64,000 nucleotides of DNA from Laceyella sacchari (lineage in GTDB: Bacteria > Bacillota > Bacilli > Thermoactinomycetales > Thermoactinomycetaceae). The position numbers and the translations under genes were made by a program. This document shows, in pieces, positions 54,527 through 63,194 of the stretch (positions within the stretch are counted from its first letter, which is position 1; each line of letters begins with the position of its first letter). Location of the stretch: the NCBI RefSeq assembly GCF_004343255.1, contig NZ_SMDD01000001.1, positions 186,001 to 250,000 on the forward strand, read 5' to 3'. A model generated the notes under the pieces. The model did no database searches. It saw only the letters and a list, made by a program, of their open reading frames with translations, and was not told the DNA's origin.

Positions 54527-55747
54527 TTAAGCCGTTTCTACGCAGATCGGCAAACTCTTCAGGGATTGGCCTGTGGCCGATTGAATCAGGTGTTCGGTCA
54601 CGTCAAACGCTTCCACCGGGCGAATGTCGGCAAATCGTTTTACAAAGGTGGACAAAGCGATGTTCGCTTCCATACGAGCCAGCGGAGCGCCCAAGCAGAA
54701 ATGAGGGCCGGCACCAAAGGTGAGATGCGTTTGATTGTTAGGGCGGTGAATATCGAATGTTTCTGCATTGGCAAATTGCGATTCATCTCGGTTTGCGGAA
54801 CCCATCCACGCGATGATGATCTGTCCTTTTTTCATCTTGTGCCCAAAGACGGTGGTATCTTGAGCCACTTGGCGATCTATGGCAACAGGAAACCGGTAGC
54901 GCAACACTTCTTCAACCAACTTGGGAATCGCTGTTGAATCGGCTCGCATCTCCTGATAGATGCCTGGTTGGTCAAACAACATGGAGTAAAACATATTAGA
55001 GATCAGCATGGTTGTGGTTTCATTTCCCGCGCCTAAGAGTCCTATGCCGGACATCACCACTTCCATATCTGTCAGTTGTTCGCCTTCTAAATTCGCTTTT
55101 GTTAAGTCAGAGAGGATGTCATCGGCGGGATGTTTCCGTTTTTCTTGCACGATGGGGTACAAGTACTCTTGGAATTCTTTCATGGCTCGCGCCTTCTTGT
55201 CGGCGATGTCACCAAACGCTTCTCTCTCATAGGGGTAAAAGAGAATGTCTGACCAGGCTTTGATCTTTTCTCTGTCTTGGGAAGGGACACCCAACAATTT
55301 GGCGATGACAATCACGGGCAGGGGAATAGCCAGCTGTTGCACAATGTCCACCGTCGTCTGACCTTCCATATCTGCGACCAACTCGTCAGCAATGGCTTGG
55401 ATCCGCGGTTCCCATTCTTTCAGGCTTCGAGGTGTAAACGCTTGGGCGAGGAGGGCTCGGCGATGCCGGTGTTCCGGTGGATCGCAAAAATTGACATTGC
55501 TTCGGTTATTCACTCTGGGAACGGGAATTAAACTGCGTTCTTTTTTGTTGGAGAATAGCTGGTGATCAAAAAGCACGCGTTTGGCATGATCATACAAAAA
55601 CACATTCCAGACGTCTTGTTCGGCATCATAAAACACCGGGTTATGTTCTCTCATTTGTTTATACCAGGAAAAAGGGTTCCATTGGTCCAGTTTTGAATTG
55701 AGCTTGGATATTTCGTGCAAAAGGATGGTTTTACTCGTTGAACGCAT
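54527..55747 (-). CDS. Cytochrome P450 (bacterial class I, CYP107/CYP109-like)
   Basis: The 406-residue monooxygenase has the I-helix LLGAGNETTTMLI, ExxR in EEVLRYRFPVAID, and the haem-cysteine loop FGAGPHFCLGAPLAR with C351. WNPFSWYKQMREHNPVFYD at the N-terminus is usual for Bacillus CYP107/CYP109-type enzymes. AAGGAGGG lies before the ATG. It is divergent from a PadR regulator gene with two palindromes between them. Substrate is unknown; no ferredoxin gene is adjacent, so it must borrow redox partners. Confidence 0.93.
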   Translation of the reverse strand: MRSTSKTILLHEISKLNSKLDQWNPFSWYKQMREHNPVFYDAEQDVWNVFLYDHAKRVLFDHQLFSNKKERSLIPVPRVNNRSNVNFCDPPEHRHRRALLAQAFTPRSLKEWEPRIQAIADELVADMEGQTTVDIVQQLAIPLPVIVIAKLLGVPSQDREKIKAWSDILFYPYEREAFGDIADKKARAMKEFQEYLYPIVQEKRKHPADDILSDLTKANLEGEQLTDMEVVMSGIGLLGAGNETTTMLISNMFYSMLFDQPGIYQEMRADSTAIPKLVEEVLRYRFPVAIDRQVAQDTTVFGHKMKKGQIIIAWMGSANRDESQFANAETFDIHRPNNQTHLTFGAGPHFCLGAPLARMEANIALSTFVKRFADIRPVEAFDVTEHLIQSATGQSLKSLPICVETA

Positions 55748-55775
55748 TACAATCCCTCCTTGTGTTAAAATGACC

Positions 55776-55817
55776 TATGTTAAATATACATATGCCAACC
55801 TATGTTAATTTAACATA
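55776..55817. promoter_or_regulatory. Paired operators between the P450 and padR genes
   Basis: Two 17-bp sites with TATGT and ACATA-like ends occur 25 bases apart: TATGTTAAATATACATA (55776-55792) and TATGTTAATTTAACATA (55801-55817, a perfect palindrome). Both are preceded by the direct repeat ACC. ATGT-N-ACAT is the kind of site bound by PadR-family repressors, so the adjacent PadR protein is the likely ligand. Confidence 0.7.
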
Positions 55818-55865
55818 TTAAATAAGTGCCAGAAAACCATTTTCACAAAGAATTCAGAATGGGTG

Positions 55866-56399
55866 ATGACAGTGTATGCAGAGATTTTAATCTTGGGACA
55901 ACTCCTGACAGGCCCCAAACATGGTTATGAGATAAAGAAAAACATTCAAGAGGCGCTCGGTGAGGAATTTGAAATCAATAATAACCTGTTGTACCCTACT
56001 TTGCGCCGATTTCTGGAGATGGGAGCCATCTCCAAAGAAGTTGTCAAGGTTGAAGGCAAACCAAATCGACATGTCTACTTTATAACTGATGTCGGGGAAG
56101 AGATATTTAATGAAATGATCCGGGAATTCCCAAGCAAATTGGCTGCCAACCAATCTGAATTTTTGGTGCGAGTGGCATTGTTTGACTGGTTGGAACAAGA
56201 TATGCAACAGGAGATTCTTATGAAGAGACAAGAAGTGTTGCAGAAAAAGCTTGACTTCTACCGCCATATTGAAGCGATTCATCCTAAAAAACCTTATGTG
56301 ATTGAAGTGGTTCGTTTTCAAAAGTCTCAGGTTGAACATGAATTGGCCTGGATTGAGGCATTGCGACAAAAAGGGGAAACGCTCGAGATAAAGGGTTGA
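55866..56399 (+). CDS. PadR-family transcriptional regulator
   Basis: The 177-residue protein has the PadR winged helix AEILILGQLLTGPKHGYEIK and NNNLLYPTLRRFLEMGAISK, then RHVYFITDVGEE, and a Vir_act-like C-terminal coiled-coil dimerisation region (about 85-177). It probably represses the divergent P450 gene and itself through the repeats at 55776-55817. A GTG codon one position earlier (55863) is an alternative start; the ribosome site is weak. Confidence 0.88.
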   Translation: MTVYAEILILGQLLTGPKHGYEIKKNIQEALGEEFEINNNLLYPTLRRFLEMGAISKEVVKVEGKPNRHVYFITDVGEEIFNEMIREFPSKLAANQSEFLVRVALFDWLEQDMQQEILMKRQEVLQKKLDFYRHIEAIHPKKPYVIEVVRFQKSQVEHELAWIEALRQKGETLEIKG

Positions 56400-56472
56400 T
56401 GTCAGCATCATCGTCGATCAGATGCCTCCCGGCGAAATCCAACGGGGAGAACAAACCTTTAGCAAAAAAAAC

Positions 56473-56493
56473 AGCTGCCTGATTCAGGCAGCT
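56473..56493. terminator. Terminator of the ger operon
   Basis: AGCTGCCTG (56473-56481) pairs with CAGGCAGCT (56485-56493). On the minus strand it is followed by GTTTTTTTT, so it ends the gerABC transcript. Confidence 0.85.
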
Positions 56494-57604
56494 AATAAAT
56501 GATCCCTGTTTCCAGGATTTTGATTTTCAATTGGGGATGGAAACGGACCTTGGCATAATCTTTTTCCCAATCTTGTTTTTTCCAGAATTCGGGATGATAT
56601 GCAGCGAGATGGCGCCCGATGCTCAAGGCATCACAGTTCGCCCGCTGTATTTTGTCCAACACGCGTTTGACCTCAAGGCTCAATGCCCGGGATAACTCAC
56701 GGTTAAGCTGTTCCAGACGCCCCGATTCAGCTAAATGGTCTTCCGGAAATTCGGCCACTTTTGCATAGATCGTGCCGGAATAAAAGACATCAATTCCTCC
56801 GCTGGGAGAGATCTTCACTTCTCTCTTCAGTCGGGGCTTGAGCATGTCGATCGTGATGTAACTGAGGGGGGTTTCCCCGTGTTGCGGGTGGATTTTTATC
56901 GTCAGTTGCGCCTTCTTTTTGATTTCATTGATCAGTATCAAATACAAAACGGATTCTCTCCGGTTTAACTCGCCTGTCCATTTGTCCCCGTGGAATAGGG
57001 CCGTTCCCACTGCGGCCACTTCGCCATTCCCTGTTTTTCTCAACAGCGGGATCAGGAAGTCTTGCCCCGGTTCCAGAAGCAGGGGACAAATGCTTTGCAC
57101 ATTGGTCCTGGGGAGGACACCGGCTTCTTCTTCGCTTTCCAACACTTCGTCCACATGCTCGGCAATCAAGGTATCACCCACGCGGCGCAGGTAGAATACT
57201 TCGCTGGCTTCTCCGTCAACAATGGCTATCCGGGAGTTGAGGGAGGCGCGGGGATCACGGTAAAACACATCCAGATGGGGGAAAATCCCTTTTTTAGCGA
57301 TTCCTTCCCCTAACAATAATGCCCTCACCTTATAAGTTTCCAGTTTTTCAGAGATACTGCTGTCCAGCAGATCGCGCGTCTGGCGTGCTGTGTTTCCAAT
57401 CACGCTGTGAACTTCATTTGAAGGATTTTTGCGATCCCCAGAGGGCATGTTGCGGATTACTATGGTTGCTTTCACCTTTCCTTGCGGCGCCTGGTCAAAC
57501 GCCACCCCATAGATTAAACGGGCGTCTCGCAAAGAGGATCGATCCCAACATCCGGGCAAAAACAGGAGACTGACACTGACCAGAAGCAACATGATTCGCT
57601 TCAT
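56492..57604 (-). CDS. Spore germination lipoprotein, GerC family
   Basis: GerC-type lipoproteins form the outer-face part of a nutrient germinant receptor in the spore inner membrane. The 370-residue protein begins MKRIMLLLVSVSLLFLPGCW with a lipobox cysteine, then DRSSLRDARLIYGVAFDQAP, the family signature. The C-terminal Ger(x)C domain includes LNRELSRALSLEVKRVLDKI. Its ATG at 57604 overlaps the permease stop (ATGA), showing translational coupling. It is the last gene of the operon. Confidence 0.93.
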   Translation of the reverse strand: MKRIMLLLVSVSLLFLPGCWDRSSLRDARLIYGVAFDQAPQGKVKATIVIRNMPSGDRKNPSNEVHSVIGNTARQTRDLLDSSISEKLETYKVRALLLGEGIAKKGIFPHLDVFYRDPRASLNSRIAIVDGEASEVFYLRRVGDTLIAEHVDEVLESEEEAGVLPRTNVQSICPLLLEPGQDFLIPLLRKTGNGEVAAVGTALFHGDKWTGELNRRESVLYLILINEIKKKAQLTIKIHPQHGETPLSYITIDMLKPRLKREVKISPSGGIDVFYSGTIYAKVAEFPEDHLAESGRLEQLNRELSRALSLEVKRVLDKIQRANCDALSIGRHLAAYHPEFWKKQDWEKDYAKVRFHPQLKIKILETGIIY

Positions 57605-58701
57605 GCATTTGTCTCCCCTTTCACTTTGAACAGATAAGACCATCCCAGTAGCAAAAGCGGCACCACCATAATCATGATGAAACTCCCAATCGAGAAGATT
57701 TTGTCGTACAACTGGATCTTCTCAGGTTGCCCAGCCCACATGGCAAGTATGAAACAAATAATGCCCGCCCACCACGCCGCTTTTTTATGATTCCCTTTGT
57801 GATAATATTGTCCCAGGCCCATCATGCTCATAAAGATGTAAGAGATGAACGTGGTGAATACGCTCACGCTCCAGATGGACAAAAAGATCAAATCAATGCG
57901 CTCAATAACATTGAAAGTGAAGCTCTTTAACATGTACAAAAGGGGTTCAGGAATCACTTCGATCTCTCTGGGACTGAAGATGACTAAGCTGGTGAATGTC
58001 ATAAAGGCGTACAAGAGAGTGACGATCAAGTTTGCCAAGGAAATGGCTTTCAGTTTCCCGCCGCTCTTCCCTTCGACAAAAGGATAAGCCAATAGGATCA
58101 GCTCAAACCCCACCATGGAAAAGAACGCTTTTTGCGAGCCTTTGATAATATTGAGCCACCCTGCTTCCGTCAGCGGGAAGATGTAATCCGGATGGATGTT
58201 AACCGTCAGCGAATAAATGGTCAATGCCAAGAAAACGGGAATCAAAATACTTGTTGCCACTAAAAAGCGGGAGATGGTGCGCAGGTTTTCCACCGCCATG
58301 TACATGCAAGTGCCGATCACGATCAATATGACTACCCATCTCGGGGTTGCAGGCAATATCCAACGGCTGACGATGTCGCTGAACAAGACGAGGATATCCG
58401 CTGCGGTAAAGAGGGCATACGATACATATGCCAATCCCAGAATGGTGCCTGCGAACTTTCCAAACAGTTTTGGGAGAAATTCGTAGATCGTTGAGTAAGG
58501 AAAACGCTTGACCAATGCCCAGAGGAGCAAAATGACCAGTTGGCTGATCAACCCAGCGATTAAAATAGATATCCAGCCAGCACCTTTCGCCTCAGATTGG
58601 ACTTGATGGGGCAGGGATAACACACCCACCCCAATCTGAGTTTGCAAAACCAAAAACATAAATTGCCCTTGTGTAATGGTGTTATCAGTTATCTTCATCA
58701 T
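57601..58701 (-). CDS. Spore germination permease, GerB family
   Basis: The 366-residue protein is a GerB/GrkB-type amino acid permease (APC-like fold) with about ten transmembrane helices. It starts MMKITDNTITQGQFMFLVLQ and continues GVGVLSLPHQVQSEAKGAGW, typical of the family. It is thought to bind the germinant. GGATGGAAAG lies upstream, and two successive ATG codons offer starts at 58701 and 58698. It overlaps the gerA-type gene by 17 bases. Confidence 0.93.
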   Translation of the reverse strand: MMKITDNTITQGQFMFLVLQTQIGVGVLSLPHQVQSEAKGAGWISILIAGLISQLVILLLWALVKRFPYSTIYEFLPKLFGKFAGTILGLAYVSYALFTAADILVLFSDIVSRWILPATPRWVVILIVIGTCMYMAVENLRTISRFLVATSILIPVFLALTIYSLTVNIHPDYIFPLTEAGWLNIIKGSQKAFFSMVGFELILLAYPFVEGKSGGKLKAISLANLIVTLLYAFMTFTSLVIFSPREIEVIPEPLLYMLKSFTFNVIERIDLIFLSIWSVSVFTTFISYIFMSMMGLGQYYHKGNHKKAAWWAGIICFILAMWAGQPEKIQLYDKIFSIGSFIMIMVVPLLLLGWSYLFKVKGETNA

Positions 58702-60211
58702 CTTTCCATCCTCTCGATGGCTCCTCTTGCTTCATGCGTTGGGGATGGGGGTCATGTGGGCGTTGATTCAATTTCCAAATAGGCAGCCGGATAAAGGTAT
58801 CCTTCATGTCTTTGACGCGAAGCGGCGCAAAGGGTGCTAAGTATGGCGTGCCAAAAGACTCAAGCTTAACCAGGTGCATGAAGATAATGACCATTCCTAC
58901 CGCAATGCCAAAAAAACCGAAGGAGAATGCAGCCAGCATTTGTGGAAACCGCAACACCCGGATAGCTGTGCTCATCTCGTGGGATGGCACCACGAACGAA
59001 GAGATCGCCGTGAGCGCGACAACAATTAACATCGTATTGGAAACTAAGCCCGCTCGGACCACTGCGTCCCCAATGACCAGACCGCCGACAATACCAATCG
59101 TTTGCCCGACGCGGCTGGGGAGACGGATTCCCGCTTCCCGAATCAATTCAACGGTTAACTCCATCAATAAGGCTTCAATGATGGCGGGAAAAGGAATTGG
59201 TTCAATCGAGCTTTTCAAGCTATATATCAATGAGATAGGGAGAACTTCGGGATGAAACTCCACAATGGCGATATATAAAGAAGGAAGCAAAAAAGCGATC
59301 AAAAAACTCATCAGCCTTACAAATCGGACAAATGATCCGATCATCCACCGGCTGTGATAATCGTCCGGTGTTTGGTAAAAAGCGAATAATGTTACGGGAA
59401 GCACGACGGCTGTGGGATCACCTTCTCCCAGCATGACAACGCGCCCTTCCATTAGGTTGGAGACGACTCGGTCGGGCCTTTCCGTATACAATACCTGAGG
59501 GAAGGGGGACGCCGGGCAGTCCTCCATAAATTCTGTCATAAAACCGGGTGAGATGATGGTGTCAGTCCGAATCGCGTTGATCCTCTTTTCGACCTCTTTC
59601 ACCAAATCAGGGTGAGCCAGATTACGCATATAGATCAAGGCCAGTTTTGATCGGGTCTCCGACCCTACACGGAAAAATTTCACCGTGAGATTTGGGTTTT
59701 GGATTCGGTGGCGGATATTGTACAGATTTACCCTGATGTTTTCCACCAATCCGTCGTGCGCTCCGCGAACCACGGTTTCGTTGTCGGGTTCCCTCAGGCT
59801 TCTTTTTTCAGTGGCGTCCGTTCCGACGATGAAGGCTTGTTCGGATCGGTTAAACAATAAGATGCTGTCTCCGCGCACCAAATGTTCAATGATTTCATCG
59901 AAGTTCTCAGTCTGCCGTAGATAGGTCGCGATGATCACTTCTTCCAGCTTGCCTTCCCGGACTTTTAACAAGGGCTTAATGATCGATTTTTGCACCTGGC
60001 TTTGATCCGTTAAGGGTTCAATGAATACAAGAACGCCTTTTTGGCCATTGAACTCGATGGAACGGAAAACCAAATCTTGCGAACGGCAAAGCTTTTCATT
60101 TATGTTATCGATATTTTCCTGCAAAGAAGAAGACACGCGCGTGGTAGTGTCTTCCACTTTGGCAGTTTGCTCGCTTTTTCGTCTTTTTCTTCCTCTAAAT
60201 ATGGATCTCAT
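58685..60211 (-). CDS. Spore germination receptor subunit, GerA family
   Basis: The 508-residue GerA-family protein has a cytoplasmic N-terminal domain and a later membrane domain. It shows VRGAHDGLVENIRVNLYNIR, LALIYMRNLAHPDLVKEVEK and MLGEGDPTAVVLPVT, then PVLP-type SLYIAIVEFHPEVLPISLIY, IEALLMELTVELIREAGIRL and GLVIGDAVVRAGLVS. It is first in the A-B-C operon. The particular germinant receptor (gerA, gerB, gerK and so on) cannot be assigned from this. Confidence 0.94.
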   Translation of the reverse strand: MRSIFRGRKRRKSEQTAKVEDTTTRVSSSLQENIDNINEKLCRSQDLVFRSIEFNGQKGVLVFIEPLTDQSQVQKSIIKPLLKVREGKLEEVIIATYLRQTENFDEIIEHLVRGDSILLFNRSEQAFIVGTDATEKRSLREPDNETVVRGAHDGLVENIRVNLYNIRHRIQNPNLTVKFFRVGSETRSKLALIYMRNLAHPDLVKEVEKRINAIRTDTIISPGFMTEFMEDCPASPFPQVLYTERPDRVVSNLMEGRVVMLGEGDPTAVVLPVTLFAFYQTPDDYHSRWMIGSFVRFVRLMSFLIAFLLPSLYIAIVEFHPEVLPISLIYSLKSSIEPIPFPAIIEALLMELTVELIREAGIRLPSRVGQTIGIVGGLVIGDAVVRAGLVSNTMLIVVALTAISSFVVPSHEMSTAIRVLRFPQMLAAFSFGFFGIAVGMVIIFMHLVKLESFGTPYLAPFAPLRVKDMKDTFIRLPIWKLNQRPHDPHPQRMKQEEPSRGWKDDEDN

Positions 60212-60443
60212 TGTCGCTCCCCATTTGCGTTGAAAACGTTGTTTATAATAAAATTGTGACCCAATTTGGAGATGACAATTCGTCGTGGGTTATAAAATCA
60301 TTTATCTAAGTGGGTTGAATTTGTTGGTATACTTAATGGATGAATTTGTTTACGGCTGTAAAACTATCCGAATAAGAATATTCTTCTGATATAATGTAAT
60401 CGGGCTGTTTACCATATATAGATAGATGAACGGGGTGTGCAAT

Positions 60444-60989
60444 ATGAGCAGCATTACCATTGATCCAGATCAGGGATTGGCTTGGTGTGAACGGCTGGCG
60501 CAGTTTCGTGTGGAACTGGAGCAAATCTCAGGATACATAAAAGAGGAAGAGAATAGATCAATTGAATGCACGTTAAAAAAAGATAAAAGAATGCATGAAC
60601 CAAACGAGTCGGTAGATGTGGTAGATCAATTAGCTTTTCACACTCTGAATGAGGATTGCCAAGCCGATGAACCGGTTCAGGAACCCGTGTTTTTCAATAG
60701 ACGTCCGGTTAAGTTGTTTAAACGGGCTCGCATGGTTGAGCATCCATCATCTGGAGCCCTTCAATCCAAGGCAAGGGGAGCGATCAAAGAGCTTCACCAT
60801 TTGTCCGAGCAGGTTGAACAGCAGTTGAAGCATGGAAAAATCGATAAGGACCAATTGATCAAGCTAAATAAAAAATTGGGTGAATTCCAGATCAACTATG
60901 GACATATCGCCGCTGTCGCGGTCACCATATCTGCCATGATCAGCGGTTTAAACGATCTGGTTGAATTGATTCAAAAGCTGCAACCTTGA
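60444..60989 (+). CDS. Uncharacterised protein, 181 aa
   Basis: I do not recognise this protein. The charged N-terminal half (MSSITIDPDQGLAWCERLAQ, then FRVELEQISGYIKEEE) is followed by a predicted coiled-coil (AIKELHHLSEQVEQQLKHGK). It ends in a mildly hydrophobic helix HIAAVAVTISAMISGLNDLV. GGGGTG precedes the ATG at 60444; an ATG at 60426 is further from it. It stands alone, upstream of a strong terminator. Confidence 0.6.
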   Translation: MSSITIDPDQGLAWCERLAQFRVELEQISGYIKEEENRSIECTLKKDKRMHEPNESVDVVDQLAFHTLNEDCQADEPVQEPVFFNRRPVKLFKRARMVEHPSSGALQSKARGAIKELHHLSEQVEQQLKHGKIDKDQLIKLNKKLGEFQINYGHIAAVAVTISAMISGLNDLVELIQKLQP

Positions 60990-61004
60990 CCGGATGAAAC
61001 GCCG

Positions 61005-61050
61005 AAACCCACCTCGTTTTCGCTTATGCGAAAGAGGTGGGTTTTGTTTT
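61005..61050. terminator. Bidirectional terminator
   Basis: AAACCCACCTC (61005-61015) pairs with GAGGTGGGTTT (61034-61044), extended inside by TTTTCGC/GCGAAA. T runs follow on the plus strand. It separates the unknown gene from the convergent LPMO fusion gene. Confidence 0.85.
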
Positions 61051-61077
61051 CAATGAAGGGATATCCGATGAAGTTTT

Positions 61078-62853
61078 TTATTTGTAAGCCGGTTTGCCCA
61101 GCAATTGGTTCACGGTGACAAGTTCATACCCTTGGCTTCTGAGCTGGGAAATGAGGGTACGCAAGGCTTGTACGGTGCTTGTACGGTCGCCTCCGGCATC
61201 ATGCATGAGGATGATGCTTCCGTTTTGTGCATTGGAAATCACTGTTTGCACTATTTCTTCTGGTGATTTGCCCTTCCAATCTTCGGTGTCCACATCCCAT
61301 TTGATCACAGATAAATTTCTTTCTCCAAGCGTGGACAATACTTCGTCATTCACTTCCCCATAAGGTGGGCGCATCAGGTTCATCTCTTTTCCCGTCACCT
61401 TTTTTACAATGTCTCGGGTGCGATCCAGCTCCTTGGCAACGTCTTTTTTGGCGATTTGTGGGAGATGAGGATGATTCCAAGAGTGGCTAGCGATCACATG
61501 ACCATCATCCACAATTCGTTTGGCAAGGTCGGGATGGTTCTTGACACTGCTTCCCAGCACGAAAAAGGTTGCTTTCGCTTTTTGTTCTTTTAAGATATCA
61601 AGAACTTGCGGAGTGAATTGCGCGTTTGGCCCGTCATCGAAAGTAAGGGCGATCCGTTTGGCGGTGCGGGGTCCATTCTCAATAACGGTGGCTGGTTGAA
61701 CGGGTGAGGTCGATGGCTTTTTATTTTCGTCAGTATTGGGCTGTTTGTTTTCATCCGTGTTTGTTTTTTTGTTTTCATCGGGATTTGGCTTTTGCTGTGT
61801 ATCTTCAGCCGGTGTTTTTTCTTTATCTGCCAAGTATTCATTGATTTTCTTCATCAATCGTTTAATCTCTTCTAACAGTCCTTGCTCTTTATCTTCTGGT
61901 TCTGTGTTTGCAGGCTTCTGGTATTTTTGATGGTTGTGATGGTGGGTCTGATGATTGTCGGCAATGGGTTTCCACAATGCTGGTACGATAGACGGTTGCC
62001 AATTTGGCAGGGAGGAATGAGCTTGGATGCATTCGTATGTGGTGCCATTGAAGGTGACGATATCGCCCACTTTGTAATCGTGGTACGCTTTCCAATCTGT
62101 TTTAACGGAATCGGTCGGTTTTTTCTCAGGGGTATTTGTATTAGGTGGTATGGGTGGTTGCTGAGTTGTGTCCTTTTTTTCGTCGGGTTTGTTCGTTTGA
62201 TCTTTGTGGTTGTCTTGGGTGCCGTTGTTATTCAAATTTACATCAATGACTTGATAAAAAGCATTCGACGTGTCGGCGATTTCCCAAACACCGAGGATCA
62301 AGTGATAACCGCTGTGGTCAGTCGGCACATTGCATTTGTGTTCTTCGATGGCAGAGGGGCGTTTGCCACCGAAGTCATGCGTACAAAACAATTCGAGATT
62401 GGCTCGGGTTAAGCCCATTTCAGGCTTCCAGCCCTTTTTGGTGATGTAGTATTTCCAATTTGACGTGGCGTGTGCTGCGGTCAGCATCCATTTGAAGGTT
62501 TGTTCGCCACCATTTAAGTTGACTTTTGTCCAGCGATCCGGCGCTTGAACGTCCAGCTCTGCAAAATCTCCCCGGACACCGCCGCTGGCGATTTTGTTGT
62601 CTGCCGGCCCGCCGTTCGGGAATCCTTTTGGCGCTTCGATGCTTTGCGGCTCATATTGGATTTGGCCGCAATTGACGTTTTGGCCCTGTTTGCACAGATA
62701 AGAACGGCTGGCAGGTGCCTCGATATAACCGTGAGCAAAGGTGCTTTCAGCAAACAAAAGCATCCCGGCTCCGGTTAGCAAAAGTATTCCAAACGCCGTA
62801 AGGAGTTGCGAACCTCTGCACAACAGTTTTTTTCTAATTGGTTGCTGCGCCAT
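61078..62853 (-). CDS. Secreted AA10 lytic polysaccharide monooxygenase - CBM5/12 - polysaccharide deacetylase fusion
   Basis: The 591-residue secreted protein joins three enzymatic or binding modules. A signal peptide (1-40, ending STFA) leaves His41 as the mature N-terminus, which with His128 (AAHATS) forms the copper brace of an AA10 LPMO (41 to about 207). After a Pro/Thr/Lys linker comes a CBM5/12 chitin-binding module (about 253-297: WKAYHDYKVGDIVTFNGTTY, with WQPS and LWKPI). A second linker holds TDENK repeats. The C-terminal CE4/NodB deacetylase (about 395-590) has D406-D407 in TFDDGP, H457/H461 in HSWNH, RPPYGE (495-500), DTEDW, and H551 in ILMHD. It likely acts on chitin by oxidative cleavage and de-N-acetylation. 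The ATG at 62853 has GGGAGGC upstream. Chitin is inferred as substrate. Confidence 0.93.
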   Translation of the reverse strand: MAQQPIRKKLLCRGSQLLTAFGILLLTGAGMLLFAESTFAHGYIEAPASRSYLCKQGQNVNCGQIQYEPQSIEAPKGFPNGGPADNKIASGGVRGDFAELDVQAPDRWTKVNLNGGEQTFKWMLTAAHATSNWKYYITKKGWKPEMGLTRANLELFCTHDFGGKRPSAIEEHKCNVPTDHSGYHLILGVWEIADTSNAFYQVIDVNLNNNGTQDNHKDQTNKPDEKKDTTQQPPIPPNTNTPEKKPTDSVKTDWKAYHDYKVGDIVTFNGTTYECIQAHSSLPNWQPSIVPALWKPIADNHQTHHHNHQKYQKPANTEPEDKEQGLLEEIKRLMKKINEYLADKEKTPAEDTQQKPNPDENKKTNTDENKQPNTDENKKPSTSPVQPATVIENGPRTAKRIALTFDDGPNAQFTPQVLDILKEQKAKATFFVLGSSVKNHPDLAKRIVDDGHVIASHSWNHPHLPQIAKKDVAKELDRTRDIVKKVTGKEMNLMRPPYGEVNDEVLSTLGERNLSVIKWDVDTEDWKGKSPEEIVQTVISNAQNGSIILMHDAGGDRTSTVQALRTLISQLRSQGYELVTVNQLLGKPAYK

Positions 62854-63194
62854 GATTACTGCCTCCCAACAATCTTGAAAGATATGATTTTGAAATAAGG
62901 AAAATATATCATAAAAAGATTTTGTTATAAATATTCTAAATCAAATTTTTGTGAAGAAACCATTAAAAATTAAAATGGTGTTTTGGCATAATTGGCGAGA
63001 ATGACAAAAAAATGCAGATTATCGTCGGCAAAAATTGTAAAACGATCACTTTTTTATTGATATTTAAAAAGAAATTATTGACTAACTATTTGGAATATCA
63101 TATTATTTTTTTACTGATTCATGGTTATTCGCATCTATGCGTTTAATCATGGATGAAGCATTTCTTCAAGGAGAATCACAAGGAGGTCAAGTGG
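62854..63194. other. AT-rich intergenic region between divergent secreted-enzyme genes
   Basis: About 340 bases with the promoters for the LPMO fusion (minus) and the glucanase-like gene (plus). No certain promoter pair or operator was picked out. A good AGGAGGT ribosome site for the next gene lies at 63181-63187. Confidence 0.5.

Noticed and set aside
61700-61830. Direct repeats in the LPMO fusion gene suggesting a mobile or unstable element
   Set aside because: They encode the TDENK-type linker repeats in frame and are ordinary low-complexity linker coding sequence.
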